Of a DNA stretch of 64,000 nucleotides, positions 11,501 through 22,500 are shown piece after piece. A program made the translations under genes and the position numbers. How positions within the stretch are numbered: the first letter of the stretch is position 1; each line of letters starts with the position of its first letter. The stretch is from Solea solea (lineage: Eukaryota > Chordata > Actinopteri > Pleuronectiformes > Soleidae): NCBI RefSeq assembly GCF_958295425.1, contig NC_081153.1:19870720-19934719 (forward strand). Direction: 5' to 3'. The notes beneath the pieces were generated by a model. It did not search any database. It was not told the origin of the DNA and saw nothing but the letters and a program-made list of their open reading frames with translations.

Positions 11501-12781
11501 GTCGTCCAAAATCAGTCAAAAATGTCATAGTATAGTATGTCGTCCAAAATCGATCAGAAAAGTCATAGTATAGTATGTCGTCCAAATTGGTCAAAAAAGT
11601 CATAGTATAGCATGTCGTCCAAATTGGTCAAAAAAGTCATAGTATAGTATGTCGTCCAAAATCGGTCAAAAAAGTCATAGTATAGTATGTCGTCCAAAAT
11701 CGGTCAAAAAAGGCATAGTATAGTATGTCGTCCAAAATCGGTCAAAAAAGTCATAGTATAGTATGTCGTCCAAAATCTGTAAAAAAAGGCATAGTATAGT
11801 ATGTCGTCCAAAATCGGTCAAAAAAGTCATAGTATAGTATGTCGTCCAAAATCTGTCAAAAATGTCATAGTATAGTATGTCGTCCAAAATCGGTCAAAAA
11901 AGTCATAGTATAGTATGTCGTCCAAATTGGTCAAAAAAGTCATAGTATAATATGTCGTCCAAAATTGGTAAAAAAAGGCATAGTATAGTATGTCGTCCAA
12001 AATTTATATTTTTATATTTGAAATATATTTATGTATATTTGTGTAGATGCCTTTTATTACGGTGGGAAATGTATAATTACAGCTTATTTATCTTTGATGA
12101 ATGAGTGTTTCAGGGTCACTATCTACTTCTTTTCTTTGGTATTTTATAAAAAAAAAACATGGCAACAAAAAGTATTCTCTTATTTTGACTTTTATTTAAA
12201 TATTGAGGTGACATATACTTGTAGTGTATGGACATCCCAGTGAAAAAAAAGGGCAGATAGTAGAGAAAGATACAGTCCCGTCATGAGCGTGTTCCCTTTT
12301 CAGTCATCTGCACCTCATCTGTTCTACAAAGACTTAAAGGGTTACAAACCTTTGACCTTTCATTACATAACCAGTGTAAACATCATCATCATGTTGTGCT
12401 GATTCGTACAAACACCTCAGCAGATAACGGGACAGCAGAGTGTCAAACATCCACAGAGACACTGACGTCTCATCATGAACCTTGTTCTCCAACAGCTGCC
12501 ACTGCTGCAGCTGCTGTGACACTTGTTACACTGTCACTGCCACTTTAAGTTACCGCTGTAGCCGTAATAAAGTGTGGAAACAGAGGAGAGTGCTGTGGAA
12601 AACTGACCGTGTGTGTGTGTGTGTGTGTAAGTGGAAAAGTCTCACAGTAAAGTATCGTGACATGCTGCAACTGTGAGGCCCTAAAATCAGATTCTGGTTT
12701 TAAGAGTTTCCACTGACTGCCAGGGAAACAGCTCGAGCTGCTGGGAGGAGGAAGAGGAGGAGTATTATTTTGAACACTCAG

Positions 12782-12824
12782 CTGCCACTTTATTAGGCAC
12801 ACAGGACAACTAATAAAGTGGCAG
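12782..12824. repeat. Perfect 15-bp inverted repeat, probable transposon relic
   Basis: CTGCCACTTTATTAG (12782-12796) and its exact reverse complement (12810-12824) are separated by 13 nt. ACTTTATTAGG-type ends are familiar from fish Tc1-like elements. Related CCTAATAAA stretches occur at 13018 and 13228, so this may be what remains of one or more such elements. Confidence 0.5.
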
Positions 12825-14020
12825 TAGATTGTGTTGTATCAAGATATAGTTACGTTTGAGTTATAGTGTCTCGCCTTTGTATGACTTATTCTCCTCTGAC
12901 CTGACCTGTGAAAATCCACTTCATCATCTTTCTTTGTATTGATCACGTCTACATGTCCAAATGCATTGTTGCCACACTGATTAGATAGGTGAGTTAACAT
13001 GTACTTGAACATCTGTACCTAATAAAATGGCTGCTGAGGGCATGTTGTTACATAAAAGAAAACACTTACCACTCACTCGCCATTTTCGTTCACATTTAGA
13101 GGAAAACAGACACAAGTGCAAGTGACGTCTGTGAACCTGCGTCGTTTTGGGATAAATAAGGTTTAAAATGTTTCATAACAATTATGTATGAATGACATTT
13201 TACAAGCCATAGAACAAAGTAATGTTCCTAATAAAGTGTCTGGTGTCTGTATGTGACCGTCTACTGGAGGAGCTGTTTTTGTGATGTTTAGTTTCAAAGT
13301 GTTTGGTTGGCTGAGTGGTTGACAAAGCTGCTGCAGGAGCAGGTTCTGGCCTCTAGGGGTCTCTGCTTGCTTTGCTATAACATCCACTTTAGAGCCCAGC
13401 TCTGAAAGAAGGAGGAGGAGGATGAGGATGAGGAGGATGAGGAGGAGGATGATGGGATCTGTACTGTGTAGATGGATGAGTCACCTTTTAAATGGGATGG
13501 TCCTCAGTGAGCTCTTCACTCTGATTCCTGCAGAAAACCACCCAAAAAAAAATCAAGTGCCACTCATTTGGCTGCCAAATGGTGAATTTTAATCAAGTGG
13601 TGTTGATGTGACGATGAGAGGATTCCTCGTGAGGATGGAACAAGAATTATCTCCGCCGTAAAATATGTCTTTCCTGTGAGGGAGCCTTTTTTTTTTTTTT
13701 TGTCCACAGACAATTTTGTGTCATTTTAAAAATAACAAACCAACGATATTGAAGTTTGTTCTTTCTGTTGAGGTTTGTAGAAAACTGTGCACAGACAAAA
13801 CCTCATCAGCATACGGACTAAAACACAGCCCTGAGGCTTTCAAAGAGTTTTTAAAGCAGGATTTTTACCTTAATGTAACAGCTTCAGAGTCATTGTGATG
13901 GTTAAGTGTCTTGATGTGGGGAGATTGGGGGCTCTGTCCACTGCCCCCTAATGTCTGTTAGCTGGAAAACCAGCCTTGCAAGAACAGGGACACTGACCCA
14001 GAGTCCTCAGAATCAGGCAC

Positions 14021-14044
14021 CACACACACACACACACACACACA
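14021..14044. repeat. (CA)n microsatellite
   Basis: This is an uninterrupted CA dinucleotide run of about 12 units downstream of hivep1. Confidence 0.95.
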
Positions 14045-14640
14045 TTTTAGACAGAGCGGCTTTTTTCAAATGGCGAGAGTTGAAAAACAAAAAGCATGCA
14101 GGGAAAGGGAGAGGCGAGCATCAGCGATAAAGCAGTCGACAATGTATGGATGGATGGTTTACGGCGGTGTCGTAAAAATATGCACTCCAAAACTGTAGGG
14201 GGAGCTCTGCAGGCGAAAAAAGGCGAAACAGTGACCAGTCTTGCAAAATATATCAAGGTAATGTGGACGACGGGCAGACGTGGGGCAGAATTCCTGCATT
14301 TTTAAACAAAAACAGAGTAGAATAGATGATGTGCATGATTATTGCGTTTAAATGTGTGTGAGTCTCTTTTAGAATCTTTTCTTTGTGGCCTAGGAAGAGG
14401 TTGCAGGTGTAGTTACAGTCGTTCCTCAGAGGGAACCTGGTCATAGATTAGATGTAAGAGAACAGCCAATAGGATCCTCCCGTCTCTCTGAACTGCTCTG
14501 TGATTGGTCAATCCTCTCGACACTGTCGGCTAGTATCACACTCTCTCTCGCTCTCGCTGATCACTTGGTTTCCAAATGTGGTGAAAGGTTATTAGAGAAT
14601 TATTGATCAATTATTAAAACAACACTTATTGTGCAGGAAC

Positions 14641-15362
14641 ATTGTTATTTAATTATTGCAGATTCATTTCTTTCAGAGACGTCCCAAAAATACAGTGACA
14701 CCACATTATTGTTTGTAAACAAATCTTTACTGATACAGTTAAGAATATTGATACATAAATGTAAAGCTACTATAATGCACATACCTATGGACTTATGACT
14801 CATAATGGGCACTAGATGGATTATAATAAATAGTGGAACACAACATCTGTACACAGAAACATTGCCCTATAATCCATAGAAATGTACATTTACCAGTACA
14901 ACATTTATAATTTCATAAATTTACGAATGACAAAAATCCTCCAAAATAAAACAGGTTTTCTCCATCGTCCTGCATCGTTTCTTTACTTCTTTGTCTTTTG
15001 GAAATAAACACAAGCAACTACTGGATTCATGAGGGATTATGTACAGGTTCCTAAACAAGAAACTCCATAAAGGCACAATTGTCTATACAACATGTACAAA
15101 AGAAGAAGAAAAAAAACCAAAACAAAGAAAAGAAAATGTCTGGAGCTGACAAAGAAAGTAAAAATAAAATGATTGGTCATCATTATTTAATAATCATGTG
15201 ATTGCACATACAATATGAACGTCAGCATCTGTGCTTTGAGAGGAGATCTGTTCAGAAACAAACCCCGAAAAAGTGTTTTCAGTCTTACAAAGTGACGAGA
15301 ATTACAAAAAGAGGAGAAGAAGAGCTTTTCCACTCGTTTGTTTTTTTGTTTTTTGTTTTTTT
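14641..15362 (-). other. Probable hivep1 3' UTR
   Basis: The sequence immediately downstream of the hivep1 stop (15363-15365) is AT-rich and non-coding. A minus-strand ATTAAA at 14648-14653 could be the polyadenylation signal; another lies at 15185-15190. I saw no minus-strand AATAAA in this interval. The 3' boundary is inferred from these signals only. Confidence 0.4.
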
Positions 15363-16547
15363 TTAGGTGGCAATGACCAGTCTGTCTTCATCATCGCTGG
15401 ACACCTCATTAGAGTCATCAATTACCTTCTGCCATCTGGTCACCGGCGGCGGTCTTGGAGGTGCAGGATCACTAGCTCCCTCAGCTGGTGACTCCTTAGC
15501 ACTGCAGTGTGCTTTGTTCTCAGGAGCTGGTGATGGAGGCCGTCTCTGCTGCTGCTGCTGCTGTCTCTGCTGCTGCTGTCTCTGCTGCTGCTGCTGCTGT
15601 GGAGTGGGTTTATTCTTTTCTTCCCACTCTGCAGTCTGTGTGAACTCTGCTCCGCTGCTGCCTGCAGTCAGTCCTGGAGAGCCGCTGACCTTCAGAGGAG
15701 CGGGTGGTGCAGCAGACATGCAGCTCAGCAGAGAAGCGAGCCCTTGTTCATTCTGGGACGGCGGTGCTCCTGGAGCTTCGGGGCTGCCCTGCCTCTCTGA
15801 AAAACCAGGGAGAGGACTGAGAGCGGAGAGAGGGCTGAGCGAGGGAATGATGGCGGGCAAAGCGATGTTTAGTATCTGTAGACCTGGGACGTGAGTCTGG
15901 GGGCAGGTGCTGCTTTGGGAAGTGGGGCTGGCAGCTAGAACCTGCAGCCCGAGGGTGGCGTTGAGGGTGAGGCCATGCTGGGGCAGCAGCTGTGTGGACG
16001 TCAGGCCTGTGCTGCTCAGCCCCATGAGATTTAGCGTCTCCAGATTGACTGACTGTATCGTTTGAGCCTGCAGGCCAGTCACCTGCCCGAGAGGGAAGCA
16101 GGGAACAACACTGCTAATTGGTTCCTGGACCACAAGTGGCTGTGACTGCAGGCCGTCTGGCTGAGGGGAAGTATGGGGGGCCGGTAAAGGGCTTGTGTTC
16201 CTGTGAATGACGCTCACTGCTGGGATGGTGAGCTGCATGGGGCCGGCCTGGAGTGGCAAAAAGGTGGAGTAAGCGGCCAGGCCGGCGGGCACCAGCTGGA
16301 TCCCACCGACTGGCAACATGCTGTACGAGGATCGGGACGGCTGCTGGGAGTGGAGGGGCAGGTGACTGAACAGGTGGGTCTGGGTTCCTGCTCCTGGTGT
16401 TTGAGAGAGTCCCTGTGGAGGAAAGTGCTCCAGACCATGAGAAGAATAGGAGGAAGTCTGAGTGCCGCGGTCTACTGGTACACCTGAGTCACTGGTCACT
16501 GCAGCAGCGGCAGCAGCAGTAGCAGCAGCAGGGGTGGTTGAGGTTTC
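15363..16547 (-). CDS. hivep1: hivep1 terminal coding exon with polyglutamine tract
   Basis: This exon codes 394 residues plus stop, after acceptor TCTCACAG. It opens with an alanine-rich run. It then carries [14 protein letters not shown], the [17 protein letters not shown] block and [19 protein letters not shown], all diagnostic of the HIVEP1 C-terminus. It ends [13 protein letters not shown] polyglutamine tract (Q6-R-Q4-R-Q6, nearly all CAG) occupies 15599-15546 and has no counterpart that I recall in human HIVEP1. The overlapping plus-strand ORF is a shadow of this exon. Confidence 0.95.
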   Translation of the reverse strand, partial: ETSTTPAAATAAAAAAVTSDSGVPVDRGTQTSSYSSHGLEHFPPQGLSQTPGAGTQTHLFSHLPLHSQQPSRSSYSMLPVGGIQLVPAGLAAYSTFLPLQAGPMQLTIPAVSVIHRNTSPLPAPHTSPQPDGLQSQPLVVQEPISSVVPCFPLGQVTGLQAQTIQSVNLETLNLMGLSSTGLTSTQLLPQHGLTLNATLGLQVLAASPTSQSSTCPQTHVPGLQILNIALPAIIPSLSPLSALSPLPGFSERQGSPEAPGAPPSQNEQGLASLLSCMSAAPPAPLKVSGSPGLTAGSSGAEFTQTAEWEEKNKPTPQQQQQQRQQQQRQQQQQQRRPPSPAPENKAHCSAKESPAEGASDPAPPRPPPVTRWQKVIDDSNEVSSDDEDRLVIAT

Positions 16548-19500
16548 CTGTGAGACGAGAAGTGGTTAGTCATTTATCTGAAATCAACCAGGACACAATC
16601 AGTTTTCTTTAGAAGAGAGGTTGTGTGAGTAATATGTTTTAATGGAAGAGGAAGATTATTTGGAATATTGACCAAATTAAATCAGTATTAATAAAATATT
16701 CACCTAAGATCATTCACAGGAGCTTTGTGTAAGTGCATGCAGGATTCAGAGGGTGGAGAGTGTCTCACCTGGCCTAGTCTGGAGCCCTTTCCTGTGACTG
16801 GGGGACTCGGGGGCACATCAAAGTCTGGGTAGTCGATGGACATCTGCCTGCATGGTGACACTGGGCTCATCATGTGCACTGACTCTGTGTCTGAGGTGTA
16901 GGACTCAGACGTGGCGGCAACGGGCGGAGGCGAGTGAGGCAGGGGCAGTGGGCTGTAGCAGTATCCAGAGATGGAGATGTGCTTGCTGAGGGACACGGGG
17001 CTCATCATGGGGACAGACTCTGACTCTGATGTGTAGGATTTAGGAGCTGGAGGCTGGGACGAAAGCAGAGAGACTGAGCTGATTGACATCTGGGCGAGCA
17101 GGGCGCTCGGAGGGACCTCAGCCTCTCTGGACGGGATGTGCTGTGGACTGGCAGACACAGAGGGGTTGGTCGACAGGCCGGACTCGGCCTGACTGTCCTC
17201 CTCTTCCTCCTCATTGTCATCGTTCTCCTCGTCGTCGGGGCCGTCAGAGTCGTCGCCGTCTGAATCCTGGCGGTCAGCGCTGCTCAACTGGCTGCGGTCT
17301 CCTATAGATAAAGGGGGGGAAAGTCAGAGGGAAGTCTATTCTTAGCAGTATGAGTCACCACAGTTACTATGAACGGAGAGACTCGCTGGTCCTATGCACC
17401 CTCTTTCATTCATTAAAGATCATCTGGTTTGTTGGCTACAGCGAGGAAAGCCAACACGTTAAAACACACTCCTGTGATGTGTGTTAATGCTGCAGTTTCA
17501 CACCCTCAACCACCACACACACACACACACACACACACCCCGCAGCTCCATCACAGATAGAGGATAGAGGAGGAAAAACAAATATGCTCTTAGAGACTGG
17601 GACTATAGAACGCTTTCAGGCAGCTTCTCGCTCTTTTTTTTCCTTCTAAAATTAGATGCAGCAATTTCCTCTTTCTAAATGCTGTGAATGCTGCCCACAT
17701 GTGCTTTGAGTTAACAGAGGAACAAGCTGCATTTTTAATTAGACTGTAGCGACGCTACTGATCGACATAGCAACAGAGCACAAGCGGGGACAATTCCTGT
17801 TTTAGCACAGAGGAGTCACGCGTGTCATGAGGAGGAAAACCCTTCAAACGGGGGGTAATTTCTGTTGTTCTCACCAAAACAGGTCTATGAAATATCTAAC
17901 AGCATATTGTTAATGACACCCTTGTGTGTTTTGGATGATAAGCGACAGCTCTGAAGCACTAACGGATCCCTTTGGATTTCCCTCTAAAGCAAAGCATGAG
18001 CGATGAAGCACTGTACCAGAATCCTCTGCATCCTGGTCCTCAATCAGACCCTCCGGCAGCCCCATCTCCATGCATTTCCTACTGTGGGCCTTGGATTTCA
18101 TGTGCTTGGTCAGATTTCCTGCGAAAAACAGAGGCAGCGAGGTCTTACGGGTGGGTAGAGCTCGAACAATAGCACAGAAGGAGTTTATGTAAGAGAATGC
18201 AGTCCTTGGTCAGGCTGCATGTACAGGGTGAGTAACTGATAAAGACATTTTTAAATGAACGTGGGCTGCTCTGACACCAAGTGCTGTGCTGCAGTGTCGC
18301 GTGGGTAGGCGAGTTCGATAAAGAACGGTGAATCATACTGTCTTGCCTTAAGAGATGGTTAAACATCATCATAATGTTATAACTTCTAAAGGACGGAGTG
18401 AACTGCAGCGGCTCGACTCTTCATTCAATAAATACTAATCAACGACTAAAACGATGACCAGTTATTCAGATAATGGATTTTTTTTTTAATAAAAAGATTG
18501 TTTTTTGTGTGATTTTATGTTCTTAAAGGTCAGTATTTTCTTGTATCTCTGCTCTAGCCTGGATATCAAAAACAGCATCTCAGGATGTTGACAAACAATT
18601 TGAGGCAAACTAATGACCTTGACTGTAATGAAAGAATGAAAAATTAAAAGATTAGTAATTCCAACTTTTGCTTTGTCTTTCATTACATATATTTTTGGTA
18701 ACTGCGTCAAATGAGGGCACCATTAATGGAAAAAATTGGCAGAAAAAAGTTGAATATTTCAAATAGTGTAAGAAGCACAGTTTAGTAGCAGATGATGAAT
18801 GAATTAATAAACTGGCTTAAACATGTAGGAGGAAAACAATAATGTGGGATCAATGACTCAACTAATAACTCCGTTAACTGCAGCCCTACACATCTATTAA
18901 AACAACCCTTTAACACAGAGTTTATCGCAGACGACACCTTAGCAGGAAGCCAGCGAATCAGAGTTTTAGTCACCAGAGAGGAAAGAGTTAGTAAAACGCC
19001 TGTTTCCATTTTTTGGCCTGAGACTCAAACAAAATGTTATTATAAAAGTTTGTTCAATATTCGAATTTAACACACAAAATCTTGGGTTCATGTACAACTA
19101 CAGTGTTATTTTGAATAAAACCTTTTGTTTTTCTTCATTTTACTATTTTATCATGCAGTAAATTATAAATAACTGCCAGATATTGAAAGTTATTCTGGAA
19201 AAATGGGCAAAAGCACTTAACTCACAGGACATTTTCTGGCCTTTTTACGGTTAAAATGTTTAAAAAAAAAAAGTCCAGATGGACATTTTGACGCTTAGGT
19301 GTTAACATAGTAAACCATAGTAATAAAGCAAACGTTTAAAAAACACAAAACACAAAATAACATACATAGTATGTGAGAAGCAAAAACATAGCCCATACGC
19401 GGCACAACTCACACCGATTCAACTCAGCAAAGAGAAAAGACGTGTTCAAAAACAGGCAGTGACGAGGGCTGTGTAGCAGTAAATAATTCCACAATATCAC

Positions 19501-22500
19501 CATAAGCATCTCTATCATACAGTACGTCATTTACACAAGTGGATAAATTCTGGCTTTGGATTTAAAGCGTCCCGTCGTGAGAGCTGACCTTTAGTTTTGA
19601 AGGAGAAGTTGCACTGAACACAGTGGTACGGCCGCACATCGGAGTGGGTGCGGATGTGTTTCCGCAGCATGCTGGGCTTCTTACAGCGGATTCCACACTC
19701 TTCGCAGATGTATTTACCGCGGCCACGCCCCCGCACGTACACGTACTCTTCGTTAGATTTGTATCTGTGGGTTTGTGAGAGAGGCACATGAGATGGAACA
19801 CCAACATATAAAGCAGAGGAAACACAATTCCCACAAGTAATAAAAAAGGAAATTAATCAGTTTTGCAATTTGTTTTTAATCATACCCGCCATCAAATATT
19901 TTCACTCGTCTGGGCTCCGTTTTAGACAGCAAGTCCTTGTCTGAGTCATTGCTGGCTTGGTTTTCTGATTGCACTTTTCCTCTGGTTTCAGCTGATACAG
20001 ATCGCTGGGTTATTGTCACCTAGAGAAATAAGTGAATTATGTGTTAATTGAGAATAAGCATTACAAATAATGGATTCTCTTTGGAAATTGAGCAGCAATG
20101 TAGTTCTTACCCTTGGCATGATATCTTTCAGCTTCCCTGAATAAGACAGGAAATCGGATTTTCCATTTGTTCTTATGGCTGAGGTGTAGTGTATTTTCTT
20201 GGAGCTCTGCTTGGAGTCAAACAGAGACATGACCACTTTGGTGGGCAACCCGAGCGGGTTCGGATTATTGGGGCTCACTGTCCAGGCAGCATACGCTGAC
20301 GTCTTCAGGTCAGTCTGTGGAACGTGAAGAGGTTTCCTCTTCATTAAGAAACACCACGTGAATGTGGTCGAAGTCTTCAGGCTTGGGAAAGACAAGCGGT
20401 GACTGTCTTTTGTGTTGAACACAGACACAGACGTGGTCAGTTTCACCTGACCCCCATAGAAACTTGAAGGCTTAATAGGGCATTTAGCAGGGGTCCACCT
20501 CTGTTCCTCAGCTTTCTCTTGGGGCCTCAGCTTGTCATTAGCCTGTGTGCAGACGCTCTGACTGCCAGGTGTAGTATTCATAGCAGGGCCTGCCTCTTGA
20601 ATAACAGTGCTTGTGTCTTTGTCCAGCCCAGGACTGTCAGGTGACATAGGCTTGACATCATCAGTCGCCTCAGAGTCCTTCACTTCATCTGTTTTTATCT
20701 CGGGCAATGATGGAGCCTCCGTTTCAATGGGACTGTCCGCTGGTTCTGTTGTGCACACCTGCCTCACGAGTGTAAACTTCCGCTGTCGTGTCACTTCTGA
20801 CATCTTGGAATTAAGATAGTTGACCGATCGGCCATCGGTGAGACAGGCCACGCCATGCTCATCCTTGGCCCGTTTCTGGTGCTTTTCCATGTAGATGTCT
20901 AAGCTGTTGGCAGGGGAGAGCATCCGTTTACTTGAAGCAGTGGGTTCCTGCTGTGGACACAGAGTCACCGATGCCAGCTTCTGAGCGCAGTGTAAAGACC
21001 CATGAGAAGGTGCTCGTTCTCCACTGTGGCTGTGAGTGTTGACGGTTTTAGTTTGAATCCAGTCCTTCTTTGCAGCCGGTACAGCATGAGAATCACTATC
21101 CACACAGTGAGAGGATGAGAGGCTGTTCTTACTAGACACAGAAGGAGCAGGTTGCATCTGCTCATGAGTTATCAGGATCTGTGGCAATGGTAAAGCACCG
21201 GCTTGCGTCTGATCAAATGGGTTTCTTTGCTGTTCACGGGACAAAACTACGGTTTGCGTCTTAATGTCAGAGGTCTGTTGATTTGGTTGAGCAACATAAA
21301 CGTTTTGGATTACATCTGGCGATTTCGACATGGTCAAAATAGGATTGGCAATTGGTATTGTTAAAACTGGCAAGGCTATCTGATTTCCCTGTGTGCCGGA
21401 GAAGGAAAATGTTTGGCTTGATCTCATAGCCGGACACTGCAGTTGGTATTTGGGCACAAAACTTTTCCTTTCTTCAGAGTCAGTGGGTTTGTTTTGGACA
21501 TTCTCGTGACAAACTAAAATCTGTTTTGTTGGTTGTTGCATCTTTTGGCATATTTGAACCCTTGATATTTGATGCCAGGGGTGTGGAAGGCCATGCACTT
21601 GAGGCTGCTGAGTTGGACTGCCCAAATTAATGCATTGCACCATTTGCTCATTCTTTTGTAAGGGTTTTTCACCACTATGCAGGATAAAAGGCTGAGCCAT
21701 GGGACGACTATTGGCAATGTGAATCTGATGGGATCGGTTCTGAGCTAAAGAGCTAACATTTGTCATGGGAGGTTTATCAAGGGGTAAAACGACTTTCCTA
21801 GCGGGTGGCTGACTCTCTGGGCCAATTTTTAAAGACATCTGTCGAACTAATGGCCCTCGCCTCCTTTCAATAAGTGGCACCTGGGAAACTTGGGTGATAT
21901 TTCCACTTTTTGGCTGGCCAACAGGTGACAGTGATCTGCTCGGTGAAACATTGCCACAGTCAAAAGACTTGCTACGATAGTCACAAGAAATCTCCACAGA
22001 AGGTTGGGTACAAGTGATCTGTTCAGATGCAGCACGTCTCATCATTCCAGGAACACCGAGGGTGTTGAAGACTATTGGCAACCCTTGGGGCTCTGGAATT
22101 TTGCCAACACATTCCCCTCTAGATGGACTCTCTGATCTAGATGGCTCATCTCTGTCAAATGAGGCTGAGACACTGGAGCAACGAGACAGGCTACTGTCCC
22201 GGCTGAGGCTCCTTGAGAGACTAGACTCAAAACTTGATTCACCTGAAGACTGCTCCATTTGAGCAAGACGAATTCTCTTCTTTTTAGGTGGTAGTTTCTC
22301 TGCTGGCAACTTTGACAAACTCTCACTTCTCTGAGGCCAGTTGAACTGATCGGTGGGTTTCTCCACTGGCTCAGATGTCTGTGTTTCATGCTCTCTGTCA
22401 GGCTCCTCTGTGACCAGAATCTCGGGAACCTGTATATTATTTTGACGAACCAAACGTGACTGATGGACAGGAGTAGAGTTTTCCCCTGCTGCTACTGTGC

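Larger units (their letters stand above)
1..12003. repeat. 38-bp tandem satellite array with higher-order structure
   Basis: Almost the whole first 12 kb consists of a unit of about 38 bp (some units 37 bp), with core AGTATAGTATGTCGTCC followed by AAAATCGGTCAAAAA and GTCAT. I estimate about 300 units. Unit classes are recognisable: TCGGTCAAAAAT, TTGGTCAAAAAA, AAAGGTC, TCGGTTGAAA and TCCGTC variants. They recur in the same order in distant blocks, so the array grew by segmental amplification. It starts before the window and ends abruptly near 12003, where AT-rich unique sequence begins. It is interrupted by three tRNA-derived inserts and one SINE. No gene is supported inside it. Family name and chromosomal role (pericentromeric, subtelomeric or interstitial) are unknown. 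Confidence 0.97.
12004..14640. other. Intergenic DNA between satellite and hivep1 3' end
   Basis: No coding region is supported here. The stretch begins AT-rich after the array and contains a (TG)n run near 12610-12628, a GAGGA-rich purine run at 13410-13452, a perfect hairpin at 12782-12824, and a (CA)n run at 14021-14044. Two inverted CCAAT pentamers lie about 35 bp apart (14466 and 14503); I give them little weight. Small ORFs here show no recognisable domain. Confidence 0.6.

Noticed and set aside
1210..11887. Many minus-strand ORFs of 60-130 residues with LDDILYYDFF and WTTYYTMTF motifs
   Set aside because: They are frames through the 38-bp satellite. The motifs are the same DNA read in three frames, and starts and stops follow repeat variants, not gene signals.
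1..12003. Regularly spaced repeats suggestive of a CRISPR array
   Set aside because: The units are directly adjacent with no unique spacers, and the surrounding gene is a vertebrate split gene.
14466..14507. Paired CCAAT boxes as a promoter
   Set aside because: Two inverted CCAAT motifs alone, without a nearby gene or core promoter elements, do not support a promoter.
12004..15362. Neighbouring gene such as edn1 downstream of hivep1
   Set aside because: In human, EDN1 lies on that side of HIVEP1, but no coding segment resembling it is visible before the satellite begins.
15367..15894. Plus-strand ORF of 175 residues with cysteine-rich runs
   Set aside because: It is the antisense shadow of the hivep1 terminal exon; the cysteine runs are the reverse of the CAG tract.
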